64,000 nt of DNA, taken from Phymatolithon calcareum. Taxonomy: Eukaryota > Rhodophyta > Florideophyceae > Hapalidiales. The notes below the pieces were generated by a model. It was not told the DNA's origin, did not search any database, and saw only the letters and a list, made by a program, of their open reading frames with translations. Each line of letters starts with the position of its first letter. Position 1 is the first letter of the stretch. A program made the translations under genes and the position numbers. This document shows, one piece after another, positions 41,371 to 51,027 of the stretch. The stretch spans positions 1,984,001 to 2,048,000 of the forward strand of contig OZ345373.1 in the NCBI GenBank assembly GCA_977006965.1, written 5' to 3'.

Positions 41371-42167
41371 GGTTGGCAACTTTTAAATACGAATATACTT
41401 CTCTTCTTTTTCACCTCGCGTTCTGGATTTTTCACGATAGAAGCGACAAATGTTTTTAAAGGGGCTCAGCATCGAGGGTGCAACAACCGATGTCGTAAAG
41501 AGCCCTGCGGAGCAGTCGCACTTGTAGCGAATAAAAGCTCATATCCGAGAAGAATGGGAAACAGACGAAGGAAGATATTCGAGTAGAATCCACGCCTCGG
41601 CTACGACGAATACCCACTTGGCTCTTAATCTGCAACAAAGATTCCATAGGAACCTATGTGCCCAATGGTCTGTGGGATGATTTCCGCGGAATCTGTCACT
41701 TCTAGAAGACGAGCTTGGCCGAATAGGAAAAGAAGAAGTGCTGCTCACGCCAAAATCGACAAGCGAAAAGGAAAGTCATTAGGGCAATTAATATAATCCT
41801 AAACCATACAGAATAAGGTAGAGGACTGAGAGCAAAGTAATATGAGTGGGAAGCAAGGTGCCATGTACCTCCGGTTGGGTAGATAGCCGCATTTGCAATA
41901 AACTACAATACTTTGATAAACGTACATAATGTTAGTGCATCTTGCGAGACGCTCCACCCTTGAGCAAAGGTCCCGCAAGTCATTCCCCCTGTTCAGAGTA
42001 GATTGTGTTATGTTACATGAATAACGAAAGACGGAATACGCACGACATCATGTCTCACACACAAAACCAAAAACGTTGGGTGACCCTTTCGTCTAAGGAT
42101 CAGAAAGGCACTTTATTCCACATCATGTGTGGATAAAAAAGAAATGCATGGGCCTACTTTAACGAAC

Positions 42168-42812
42168 TTAGAGTGCCCAAGGATCTTTAGGATACATTCG
42201 ACACCATCCATCCTTTACCAAGCAAAACCCAGAGTGCTGGCATCCAGGAGATGCCGACATCGTCTCGCATCGACAGTATCCTCCACCCACGTAGCAGCGC
42301 CTCCTCAACTTAGCAACGAGAGCCCCACAGTGTAAATAACTTGTAGCGGGAACCAGCGGGTACGGAGGGTTGGTTGGGTTCGCCAAAGCTTGGCTCATAC
42401 GACAATATCCACCTGTCACCTGACAATACCCCTTCCAGTTGCAGCCGTGCGGTCGCGGTGCAACCTCGTACGGGCATCTGCAAGCGCCACCTCCAACGTA
42501 GCAGTCGCGGTTTAGTCGCCCGCTGAGCCTGGCACAGTCCACCCACGCCTTTGCCGGCACGCACGGATAGTCTTTACCGGCGATCTGTTTGTACGAAAGG
42601 ACGGCGACGGGGGTATCAATTTTGCGCTCTTGGACGGGTGATATGGACGATGAGGTACGAGCCAAATTGAAAACTCGTTTGTACGACAGAGCAGCCACAG
42701 GTGAATTGATCTTCAAATCATGGCGAGAAGGGGCATGGATATTGTGTGTGGTTCCATTCTTAGCAGCGCTGATCGTAATTGCTCCGATGAGCAACAGCGT
42801 AAGGGTCATCAT
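42168..42812 (-). CDS. Secreted cysteine-rich protein, left palindrome copy (214 aa)
   Basis: The ATG at 42,812 gives a signal peptide (MMTLTLLLIGAITISAA). A short pro-region contains two similar blocks (SPVAALSYKRV and TPVAVLSYKQI). Two cysteine-rich modules follow, at about 81-139 and 151-206. They share the order C-(x)n-CYVGGG.CRC-(x)n-C...G.C.V..G.CRM, with seven cysteines in the second module and eight in the first. This copy has Cys84, Val91 and Tyr115. The module is not one I can name; the spacing suggests a disulphide-rich extracellular domain. It is transcribed away from the palindrome centre. A TATA box sits at 42,904-42,910 on the minus strand and an AATAAA signal lies downstream in inverse orientation near 42,115. 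Confidence 0.8.
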   Translation of the reverse strand: MMTLTLLLIGAITISAAKNGTTHNIHAPSRHDLKINSPVAALSYKRVFNLARTSSSISPVQERKIDTPVAVLSYKQIAGKDYPCVPAKAWVDCARLSGRLNRDCYVGGGACRCPYEVAPRPHGCNWKGYCQVTGGYCRMSQALANPTNPPYPLVPATSYLHCGALVAKLRRRCYVGGGYCRCETMSASPGCQHSGFCLVKDGWCRMYPKDPWAL

Positions 42813-42903
42813 GTTGGATGTTGGTCGGTGTTTCTGATGAGCTCTCGGATTGATTGTCGAGGTGTGTTGAGAAGTGAAGGCGAAGTGAGAGAGATGAGGT
42901 TTG

Positions 42904-42910
42904 TTTTATA
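42904..42910 (-). promoter_or_regulatory. TATA box of the left palindrome gene
   Basis: TATAAAA on the minus strand, about 95 bases upstream of the ATG at 42,812. It is the mirror image of the box at 43,481-43,487. Confidence 0.6.
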
Positions 42911-43480
42911 GCACTCTGAAGATGGGGCGGGAATGCACAGTGTAGTATAATGATTGGGTCGTTGAGGAAACTGACACCGTGGTCTACCGTCGGCTAGATA
43001 AACTGACGGTAGACCGCCCGTGTTTTCATGATAGTTGGGTGTGCCTCTATTGCGAGTGAGCTAACCGACAAAAGTAAAAAATTCGACTTGACCGACACTG
43101 CTCCCCAGTGGCGGATGTTGAACTAATGATGGGAATCGTTGCGACTGACATCGACTCTCCAGGTTTCGAAAATCTACGGTTTTCAAAGGAGCTTGTACCG
43201 ACTGTCGGAAGTCAAAGCTTTTCGAAACCTGGAGAGTCGATGTCAGTCGCAACGATTCCCATCATTAGTTCAACATCCGCCACTGGGGAGCAGTGTCGGT
43301 CAAGTCGAATTTTTTACTTTTGTCGGTTAGCTCACTCGCAATAGAGGCACACCCAACTATCATGAAAACACGGGCGGTCTACCGTCAGTTTATCTAGCCG
43401 ACGGTAGACCACGGTGTCAGTTTCCTCAACGACCCAATCATTATACTACACTGTGCATTCCCGCCCCATCTTCAGAGTGC

Positions 43481-43487
43481 TATAAAA
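43481..43487 (+). promoter_or_regulatory. TATA box of the right palindrome gene
   Basis: TATAAAA, about 95 bases upstream of the ATG at 43,579. The upstream arm also holds an inverted repeat (GGTCTACCGTC and its inverse, about 43,376-43,410) that is mirrored in the left arm. Confidence 0.6.
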
Positions 43488-43578
43488 CAAACCTCATCTC
43501 TCTCACTTCGCCTTCACTTCTCAACACACCTCGACAATCAATCCGAGAGCTCATCAGAAACACCGACCAACATCCAAC

Positions 43579-44223
43579 ATGATGACCCTTACGCTGTTGC
43601 TCATCGGAGCAATTACGATCAGCGCTGCTAAGAATGGAACCACACACAATATCCATGCCCCTTCTCGCCATGATTTGAAGATCAATTCACCTGTGGCTGC
43701 TCTGTCGTACAAACGAGTTTTCAATTTGGCTCGTACCTCATCGTCCATATCACCCGTCCAAGAGCGCAAAATTGATACCCCCGTCGCCGTCCTTTCGTAC
43801 AAACAGATCGCCGGTAAAGACTATCCGTACGTGCCGGCAAAGGCGTGGATGGACTGTGCCAGGCTCAGCGGGCGACTAAACCGCGACTGCTACGTTGGAG
43901 GTGGCGCTTGCAGATGCCCGAACGAGGTTGCACCGCGACCGCACGGCTGCAACTGGAAGGGGTATTGTCAGGTGACAGGTGGATATTGTCGTATGAGCCA
44001 AGCTTTGGCGAACCCAACCAACCCTCCGTACCCGCTGGTTCCCGCTACAAGTTATTTACACTGTGGGGCTCTCGTTGCTAAGTTGAGGAGGCGCTGCTAC
44101 GTGGGTGGAGGATACTGTCGATGCGAGACGATGTCGGCATCTCCTGGATGCCAGCACTCTGGGTTTTGCTTGGTAAAGGATGGATGGTGCCGAATGTATC
44201 CTAAAGATCCTTGGGCACTCTAA
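43579..44223 (+). CDS. Secreted cysteine-rich protein, right palindrome copy (214 aa)
   Basis: Mirror-image paralogue of the gene at 42,168-42,812 with the same signal peptide, pro-region and two cysteine modules. Only three residues differ (Tyr84, Met91, Asn115), all through single nonsynonymous changes clustered in the first module. I see no synonymous difference in the coding regions. Tyr84 removes one cysteine, so the disulphide pattern of the first module must differ between the two proteins. A TATA box is at 43,481 and AATAAA follows the stop at about 44,274-44,279. The gene is transcribed away from its twin; both promoters lie within the inner parts of the arms. Confidence 0.8.
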   Translation: MMTLTLLLIGAITISAAKNGTTHNIHAPSRHDLKINSPVAALSYKRVFNLARTSSSISPVQERKIDTPVAVLSYKQIAGKDYPYVPAKAWMDCARLSGRLNRDCYVGGGACRCPNEVAPRPHGCNWKGYCQVTGGYCRMSQALANPTNPPYPLVPATSYLHCGALVAKLRRRCYVGGGYCRCETMSASPGCQHSGFCLVKDGWCRMYPKDPWAL

Positions 44224-44502
44224 GTTCGTTAAAGTAGGCCCATGCATTTCTTTTTTATCCATACATGATGTGGAATAAAGTGACTCTCTGCTCCTTAGAC
44301 GAAAGGGTCAATGGACTTTTTCACTACAGAGTGAGAAAATTTACAAATTTGATTTCTACAGTCTGTGCACTTTCTCACCTTCAGACTTTGCAAGGCATTC
44401 ATATTCACGATGCCGTGGCGCGAGAATTACCTGCTCATCTATTCCCAACAATAGAATATCGCAAGATGCAGACTTTTATATACACGAGATCTGCACTTGT
44501 GA

Positions 44503-47500
44503 TTACAACTCCTCTTTATCACTTTCCGGGTGATCAGCCTCGGCAGCAGTCTCACTACTCAATGCATTCACATGCCCTTGCTCACGTACAAGCATCGAAT
44601 ATATTTTCTCCGTTGCACTGCTCGCTTCATCATCCAAAGAAGTCCATTCCCCAATGATGCGCTTCGCGCTGACCAGCTTAGGCTCCTTTGTCATCGGGTT
44701 ATTGCACAGATCAATGGTCTTCGCCGTCTTTTTGCTCTCATCGTCGCACCAGCTCTCGCACCACAACCAGTCTTGCGGAAGCCCAAATATGGGCACATTA
44801 CCACCCGTCAATCCGGGCACGGCAGCGGCATAGTTGGGTAGATCCTGGTCTAAGTTAGAGAGCGAGTTCGGATCCGCGCTCAGCGATTGGTACATCGCAC
44901 GTAGTTTGTCCCCTGAGGCTGTCTCGCGCAGCTGTTGTAGATCGACAACGTAGAGCGCAGAAATGTGGTATTTCGCCCCGCGTAATGTCTGCTCCCAGAA
45001 TCCGGTTTTCCAAAATCGATACCCTTCGACTTCCTTGCGCGAGTCACAGAATGGGACATAGCCATAAGGTGCTCCCTCCAAGTCGATGTCCATCAGTTCG
45101 GCCAAATCGCTCCTCACAACTTGGTCTGCGTCCACGAAGATGATTCGTTTCACGTTGAGCGGAAACAACACGTCAAGATACAATATCTTATAGGCCCAAA
45201 TAATTCGCTGTTTTTCTGACTGTTCGCGTAACCATCCCGGCCATCTGTACGTCACCATTCCCACTTCAAAGCCATGCATTTTTGCAAACTGCGGAAGCAT
45301 TTTCTTGAATGATGGTGACAGGTAATTCTCCAAAAACCAGAACTTGACTGGCCGAGTCGCATGCTTCGAAACGCTGAGCATCATGATCTTCAAGAATCGC
45401 TCGTATAAATGACCAGATGCCACCGAGAAAACATGGATCATCTCTTTCTTGCCTGCACTGCTTCCCGACGGTCCCGCAGTCGACACCCTTTCAAACATAC
45501 TGGACACCAAATTTCCAACCTTCAGCAGTGCCTCTTTGGCTCGACCGATTTTCGGACTTCCGCCTTTCATGCTCTTCTTCGGATTTAGAACCGTCTCGCC
45601 CTCCCTACCAGGTTTCCGTGCAACTCGCAACAGCGTTCCACATGCTCCATTAAGCGAATCTACAAACACTTCAATCCCACCCAAGCTGTCCGCAGAGAAT
45701 GTGTGCGCGGCCGCTCCAGCTGCACCATACATCGCGCTCAACCGCGAGTCGATGGACTTGATGTCGAAAATCTCGCTACTGCGACCGGCCGCAAGCGACA
45801 GTCCCCACTGCCCCGGGGTAGGGACACGAAGCTGGAAATACCCGAGATTGCCCATGACCAGTGTGTCTACTGACTCCAAACCTTGTCGCCACATTTCGAG
45901 TTGCAGACCTTGCGGCGGGCGACCGCGTTCGTCCACGCATGATCCCTCAACGAGAAGGCTTTTCAGAACGTATTGTGCGTACAATGCGTGCACGTCCGAG
46001 GGGAGGGCGCTCAGAATTACATTATCCATGTCATAGTTCGTCGCGAACGACGAGATAAACCACGGCCGCGGTTGCTTGACATCTACGGTAAGTATTCTTT
46101 TCTGGGGCAGCCGGTCAAAGGTCACACGCGGAGTGACGAGACGCCCGGTCTCGGGGGCGAACTCTGGTCTCGGAGACAGAAGAAAGCGTGTGAAAACATG
46201 CCGTGATTTCGGCACTTCTTCGCGAACGCCAGTGCTCGGCACGAGGATGAGGCCAGTGAATATTTCGTCTTTCGAGTATGCCTCGGATAGTGCCGTCAGG
46301 AACGCAGTCGTCGCCGCAGAAAAGGCACCTAGTGGATCGCTAACGGCAATCACAGTCAGAGGATGTGTTTCCGTTGCGCGTACAATTTCATCGTGAGACG
46401 GGAAAATATAGGACGCGGGACCGGCATCCCCGGCAAGACGTAGCACAGTGTCCAACGCGTCGTTCCGCGGGGAATCTTCCCCATTACTGGTGCTGCCACA
46501 TGCGGTATCCACATCAAGAATCGCGGCGGACGCAAGTAGTGCAACGTCCCACACGTTCGCTTCAGCCCCACCACGCGCTCCAAACTTGGACGCTTTGAAT
46601 AAGTACTCAGTCGCCACTTCAGCTTCAAGATCATTGGTTGTGGCAATTTCACTGGCGACGAGAATACGTCCATTGATTACGTAGCGAATGTCCGTCTCTC
46701 GCTCGGTGTCACCCAAGCATTTAGTGATCTCCTTCGACAGTTGACTGGTTTCCGGGAGAAATCCTACTCGTAGATTGCTGCGCTTGACGAACGGTCGTTT
46801 TACAAACTCCTCCAGGGTCTGTTTTGTTTTCGAATAAGCGTCTGAAGAATGCCGACAGGATGCAAGCCATAATGTTACCGCTCCTGAGGGCTGCGCGGAT
46901 CGAACTGCTTCACCGGGGTTTGGCAGGATGTAGTCAAGAGATGACCATTCGTCCTTGTATTGTTCCAATTGCGCCAAGGTCAATCTCTCTGCAACGGAGC
47001 CACTTGCTGAGAGAATGCTTGCTGGTCCATGCGAGAGCAACGACTTGCTGACTCGCTTGACAACGATCAGTGAAGGGTCATGAGTAGCCCAATTTGTCGG
47101 GTCTTTTCCAAGCTCGCCATCAGCACTTTCCGACTTTAAAACTTGTGCAATTCTCCTTTGCTCTTTCACAGCGACAGGAAGAGCATCTGTTACAACATCT
47201 TTCAGCAAGATACCGTTGATAGCGCTCACCATCGAAAAAGTCCGAACCTGCGGAGGCACATCCTTCGTGTCTTTTTCGGAAGCACCTTCACCTTTTTCAT
47301 TCGTTTCCGTCGCCGCTTTGTCTTCCGCCGCGAAGAGCCCCATGGATTCAGCCCACGCCCGAGCATTTTCCAACAATCCCTTAACTTCTTTATGACCGTC
47401 CATAACCGCGGCTACAGATGGATACTCGTGCTTCCCTGATCCCGCTTGTCGCCCAACAATCTGCTGGAAAGCAATTTCAACGAGGCCCGGAGACAGCGGT

Positions 47501-49310
47501 GCATCCTGGTACCCGCCACCCATATACTCAAGAATGGTCTGCATTGTCGAAATAAACGATACTGCAGCTTTTTTCCCAAGACCTAATCTGAAATAGTGAA
47601 ACCCAGCTGTAACCATGGTGGAAACTTCATCGTTAGGAACGAGAATGATCCCAGCTCTTAGCGGCAGATCGCCCCTTACGATTTGTTCCGGAAGAGTTAA
47701 AAAGCCCATCTGCCGCGGATCGCCAGGATCAAGTGCCATGACGAGAGAGAGCAAATTCGCCCTCACCTTGACAAGCGCTTGAAAATCTCGACTATGTTGC
47801 GCTTCGGGCGTCTTTCGCACTTTTTCCGCATACTTATCAATCCCTTCCGTCGAGTTCTCAAACTCGTCCCAATTCTTGTACCGTGAATCCTTGGTCAGGT
47901 CGTTATACCATGTGACAATACCCTCCGACTCTTTGTCCACAAGCTCCACACGCAAGTCGATTGCATCATTGTCACTTCCCGATTTGTGCAGCAGTTTCGC
48001 GACATCCGCGCGTGACGACCCAATGCTTTCGAGAGCCTCGGCGGAATGCGCAACGCTGGCGAGGCATTGGAGTGTGCGCGGAAAACTTTGCGAAATTGCT
48101 TGCGATACTGAAAGCGGGCGGCCATTCACAACTATAAGATCCGTTTCGCCGAAGCGTGTTTGCATGGCGTCAGACAAGCGACCTGCAGCTCGCACGGCGG
48201 ATTGCGACACGTCGAATGCATCAGCAGCGGTGCGAAGTTCTACGGGTGCGTCTTCACCGATGGTGCGAAGTGCAGCAATGGCGGCAGGCATTCCGCCATT
48301 CTCCGTTGCAGAGCGTACCAGCTCTGCAACCGCGAGACCAATAAACGGGACGCGGAATGCATCGAGATCGACCTTGCCATCTACAGCGCTGACAGCACCT
48401 GACAACGAACCACCGTAAGGAGAGTCCGGAAATAAACGGTGGGAAAAAACGCGGTCGTCGACCACTCGATACTCAGTGCTCTTCACGGTGACCTCCACCG
48501 CATATCCTTGCAGGCCGACCGGAGCATCATCTTTTACCGCCGGTCGCCAATGTCGCAGCACATAACGCGCTTCGCAGGATGCGGCGAGCGCGGAAGCATG
48601 CGTATGCCATTTCGCAAACGCATATGTCGATGCATCTGCATACACAATAAGCATTGGCAAATGCAGTGCATCTGTGCAATGCGCTCCGAGCACATGGTCC
48701 GCGGGGCTGGATTTCACAAGCATTCGCAATCGCTCCGAACCATTGAGCTCAGATATTGCAGATGCATCTGGCGCACTCAGAAGCGTCCCAGTGTCACCTG
48801 CGGCGTTGACACGGACCGCAAATGCATCGAAGGAGTCTTTCAGGTCGGGAAACAGACCAAGCGTTCGCGCGCCCGATGCCGCGTGCGCGGATACCCGTGG
48901 TGACATCGACCGCGACGCTAACGCCCACTGCAACGCGACGCATGCGCGATGAGGGAGCACTGCATTTGCGGCAGCGGTAACTCGCCCATGCACGGCCACG
49001 GCACGACTATCCTGATCTGGCGATGCATCAGAGGCGAGCTTGTCCAGAAAGGCCCATTCCGTTGCATTGCCGGCGGTCTGCATTAAAAAAACCAGCATGA
49101 AAAGCCGTCTGTTAGTGCAATTTCATTTCTAGAAGCGGAAAAGTAAAGGTGAGAATCGCTTCGCCATACCGTTGCGATCCAGGCTGCAGCCTCTGCAGCC
49201 GAGCCCGTTGGTGCCCAGCCGGCGTGCAGACCGACATGCAGCGCACGTGGCGGATCAGCTCCCAACACAGAAGTCGCCAGGACCAGCGATATTAGCGCGA
49301 TGATGCGCAT
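44503..49310 (-). CDS. UGGT: UDP-glucose:glycoprotein glucosyltransferase, two exons (1571 aa)
   Basis: Exon 1 (49,310-49,170) encodes a signal peptide (MRIIALISLVLATSVLG) and the mature N-terminus. A 92-bp intron (49,078-49,169, GTATGG...TGCAG) joins it in frame to exon 2 (49,077-44,503). The long N-terminal region holds the thioredoxin-like folding-sensor domains. The C-terminal ~300 residues are the GT24 catalytic domain: MIHVFSVASGHLYERFLKIM (~1260), WFLENYLSPSFK, YKILYLDVLFPL, FVDADQVVRSDL with the DxD metal motif (~1363), SNLDQDLPN, and the LPQDWLWCESWC end. The protein ends KEEL, an ER-retrieval-type tail. In the ER lumen this enzyme re-glucosylates incompletely folded N-glycoproteins so that they re-enter the calnexin cycle. 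The length and order are as expected for the family, with no breaks. Confidence 0.93.
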
Positions 49311-49573
49311 TTTGAATCAAGGCGGCGGCAAGAAGTGGCCGCGATGCCCGTCGAACGGGGCAACTTCGCAACAATGATCCTCTCTCCACATCATGTCGTC
49401 GGGGAAAGCTGGACAACGTCGATGCACTGTGGATTTGATTGTCATGACACGTGTACAAATTTGTATCATCATATCAACCGCAATCAAACAAGCCGACATC
49501 GAGAAGGACGGCCTCCGACGCACGACCACTGCAAACAGCATCGCCACACTCGTCGTCACGGCTGAGGGGCATT
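49311..49573. promoter_or_regulatory. Shared intergenic region of two divergent genes
   Basis: Only 263 bases separate the ATGs of the glucosyltransferase and the G-patch gene, so their promoters must overlap. CACGTG-like (ACACGTGT, ~49,447) and GTCGTC-rich stretches are present. No TATA box is evident. Confidence 0.5.
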
Positions 49574-50158
49574 ATGTCGCTATACGGCGGGCTCCCTGAG
49601 CCTGTTCACTCTGCCAATGCGGCGCCCTCCGCTGTCGGCGGGCTTCTCACACCGCGACTGCAGCCCGTTTCGATCCAGCGGTCGCGGCCCGCGGCAGTCT
49701 CGCCGCTGTCGGCACCATCTATCGCCTCTCGGCCATCCGTATCAACACCTGCCTCGCAGTCAATGAAGCCATACGATCCGCGCACGCCAAATTGTTACGC
49801 GAATTGCGCATCACGCAAGCGGTCCCGTGCGTCGTTCGTAGCGGGCGACAAGCCGACCGAGGCAACCGGAACGCCGGCCGCGTTAGTGGGATCGAGTGCA
49901 CGGGCGGCACCCGCAGTCGTACCCGGGGCGCAAAGGCGAACGGCATCAGTGAGCTCTGCGGCACTGGCAATGATGACGAAAATGGGTTATGTGCCGGGAA
50001 AGGGGCTCGGTGTCACTGGGCAGGGCAGATTGCATCCTGTTGAGGCTCATGCTGCTCGTGGACGCGCAGGACTGGGGCATCCCGTACACGGCGTTGGATT
50101 GGCACTTGACGTGGGGCTGCGACAGGAGGTACGCGGCACTGAAAGCGACAGCGAATAA
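49574..50158 (+). CDS. G-patch domain protein (194 aa)
   Basis: The open frame extends upstream, but the ATG at 49,574 gives MSLYGGLPEP, similar to the MSLY.DL start of SPF45/RBM17-type splicing factors, so I choose it. Residues ~10-120 are Pro/Ser/Ala-rich and disordered, with a basic CASRKRSRASF that may serve nuclear import. A G-patch lies at ~127-170: SAALAMMTKMGYVPGKGLGV, then GQGRLHPVEA and GRAGLGH, with the conserved glycines. Such domains bind and activate DEAH-box RNA helicases in splicing or ribosome assembly. The RRM/UHM that SPF45 carries is missing, and the protein ends soon after (TESDSE). Either a short G-patch protein, or a downstream exon was missed at the GGTACGC near 50,128. 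Confidence 0.65.
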   Translation: MSLYGGLPEPVHSANAAPSAVGGLLTPRLQPVSIQRSRPAAVSPLSAPSIASRPSVSTPASQSMKPYDPRTPNCYANCASRKRSRASFVAGDKPTEATGTPAALVGSSARAAPAVVPGAQRRTASVSSAALAMMTKMGYVPGKGLGVTGQGRLHPVEAHAARGRAGLGHPVHGVGLALDVGLRQEVRGTESDSE

Positions 50159-50159
50159 C

Positions 50160-51020
50160 GGGATGCGGGCGTGGAATCTCTGTCTCTTGAGAGCGGAAAA
50201 TAGCGTTCTATCCGCCGTACTCCTTCTCAATGTCTCGACAACCTAGATGATAACTAGTCACTTTTCTTCTTACCGGGCACTCATTTTCTTACCACGGCGA
50301 TGGCGTGCTTTACATGCCGATCATTTTCAGCTGAAAAACGGTACCAAGTCGATTGCATCATAACTGCCGGCGCGTGGTTCGTATCGTTTATTTGTACTGC
50401 TTGCAAGAAAACAGACGTCGGGTAATCGAGGAGGAATTGACCCTGCTACCTCGTGCTTCTAGTCCTTCCGAATTACTGCTTCGTCCGTCCTCCAAACACG
50501 TTGTCCTCTTCAGGTGCAAGTTTTACATTTTTGTGCAGCCAGCAACCAAGAATTTTTAAACAAGATCATCGAGTCAGCCGCCCAGGGGGAGAAGGCGAAT
50601 TAACCACCTATCCAACATTCGAAAATCACTCCACCGAGGCACCTACGGTAGGGACCTACCCTGCCCTTACGTTCAAACATACTGGCTGCTTTCCATGCCC
50701 TCAATTCGAAATTAGCAGCAGAACAATTAGGGATGGAAGAAGCCGTCCGCAAAATCCAAAAGATCTCTCCGAAGAATCGTTAACCTAGTAATACAGCCCT
50801 GCAAGATCTTTATAGTACAGTAGACCCCTTCTAACTGCAAGGCTTCGGGACAGGTAGTCAAGTTGCTGTTGAAGAGGGATTTCAGTGAGGCTCCTTGGTC
50901 ACTTGACCTCTTTACTGTATGCTATGCGTCGGCGTGCCTTAGTCGACTAGGCTGTATGACAAATATGATGGAAACTTTGGATCATGACAGGGTGCCAGAG
51001 CCACTTAGTGGCTTGGTGAG
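50160..51020. other. Gene-free stretch between the G-patch gene and the Copia remnant
   Basis: Short frames only. The part next to 51,020 may include Copia 3' or LTR sequence: the similar phrases GGATCATGACAG and GAATCATGACAG lie about 50 bp apart. No matching LTR was found upstream of 54,250. Confidence 0.3.
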
Positions 51021-51027
51021 TTTTGAA

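Larger units (their letters stand above)
42081..44310. repeat. 2.2-kb near-perfect palindrome (two 1,092-bp arms, 46-bp spacer)
   Basis: The left arm 42,081-43,172 and right arm 43,219-44,310 are inverse copies in exact register; paired coordinates always sum to 86,391. Differences are rare: a few near the outer 40 bp and three in the coding regions. The 46-bp spacer (43,173-43,218) is unique. Each arm carries one copy of the cysteine-rich protein gene with its promoter. Such identity implies a recent inverted duplication or ongoing gene conversion; an assembly artefact is the alternative. Confidence 0.9.

Noticed and set aside
42259-42440. Reading the cysteine-rich modules as a known toxin or defensin
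   Set aside because: The spacing of cysteines does not match a pattern I can name, so no such function is claimed.
47876-48952. Plus-strand frames of up to 180 codons inside the glucosyltransferase gene
   Set aside because: They are shadows of a well-supported coding exon on the other strand.
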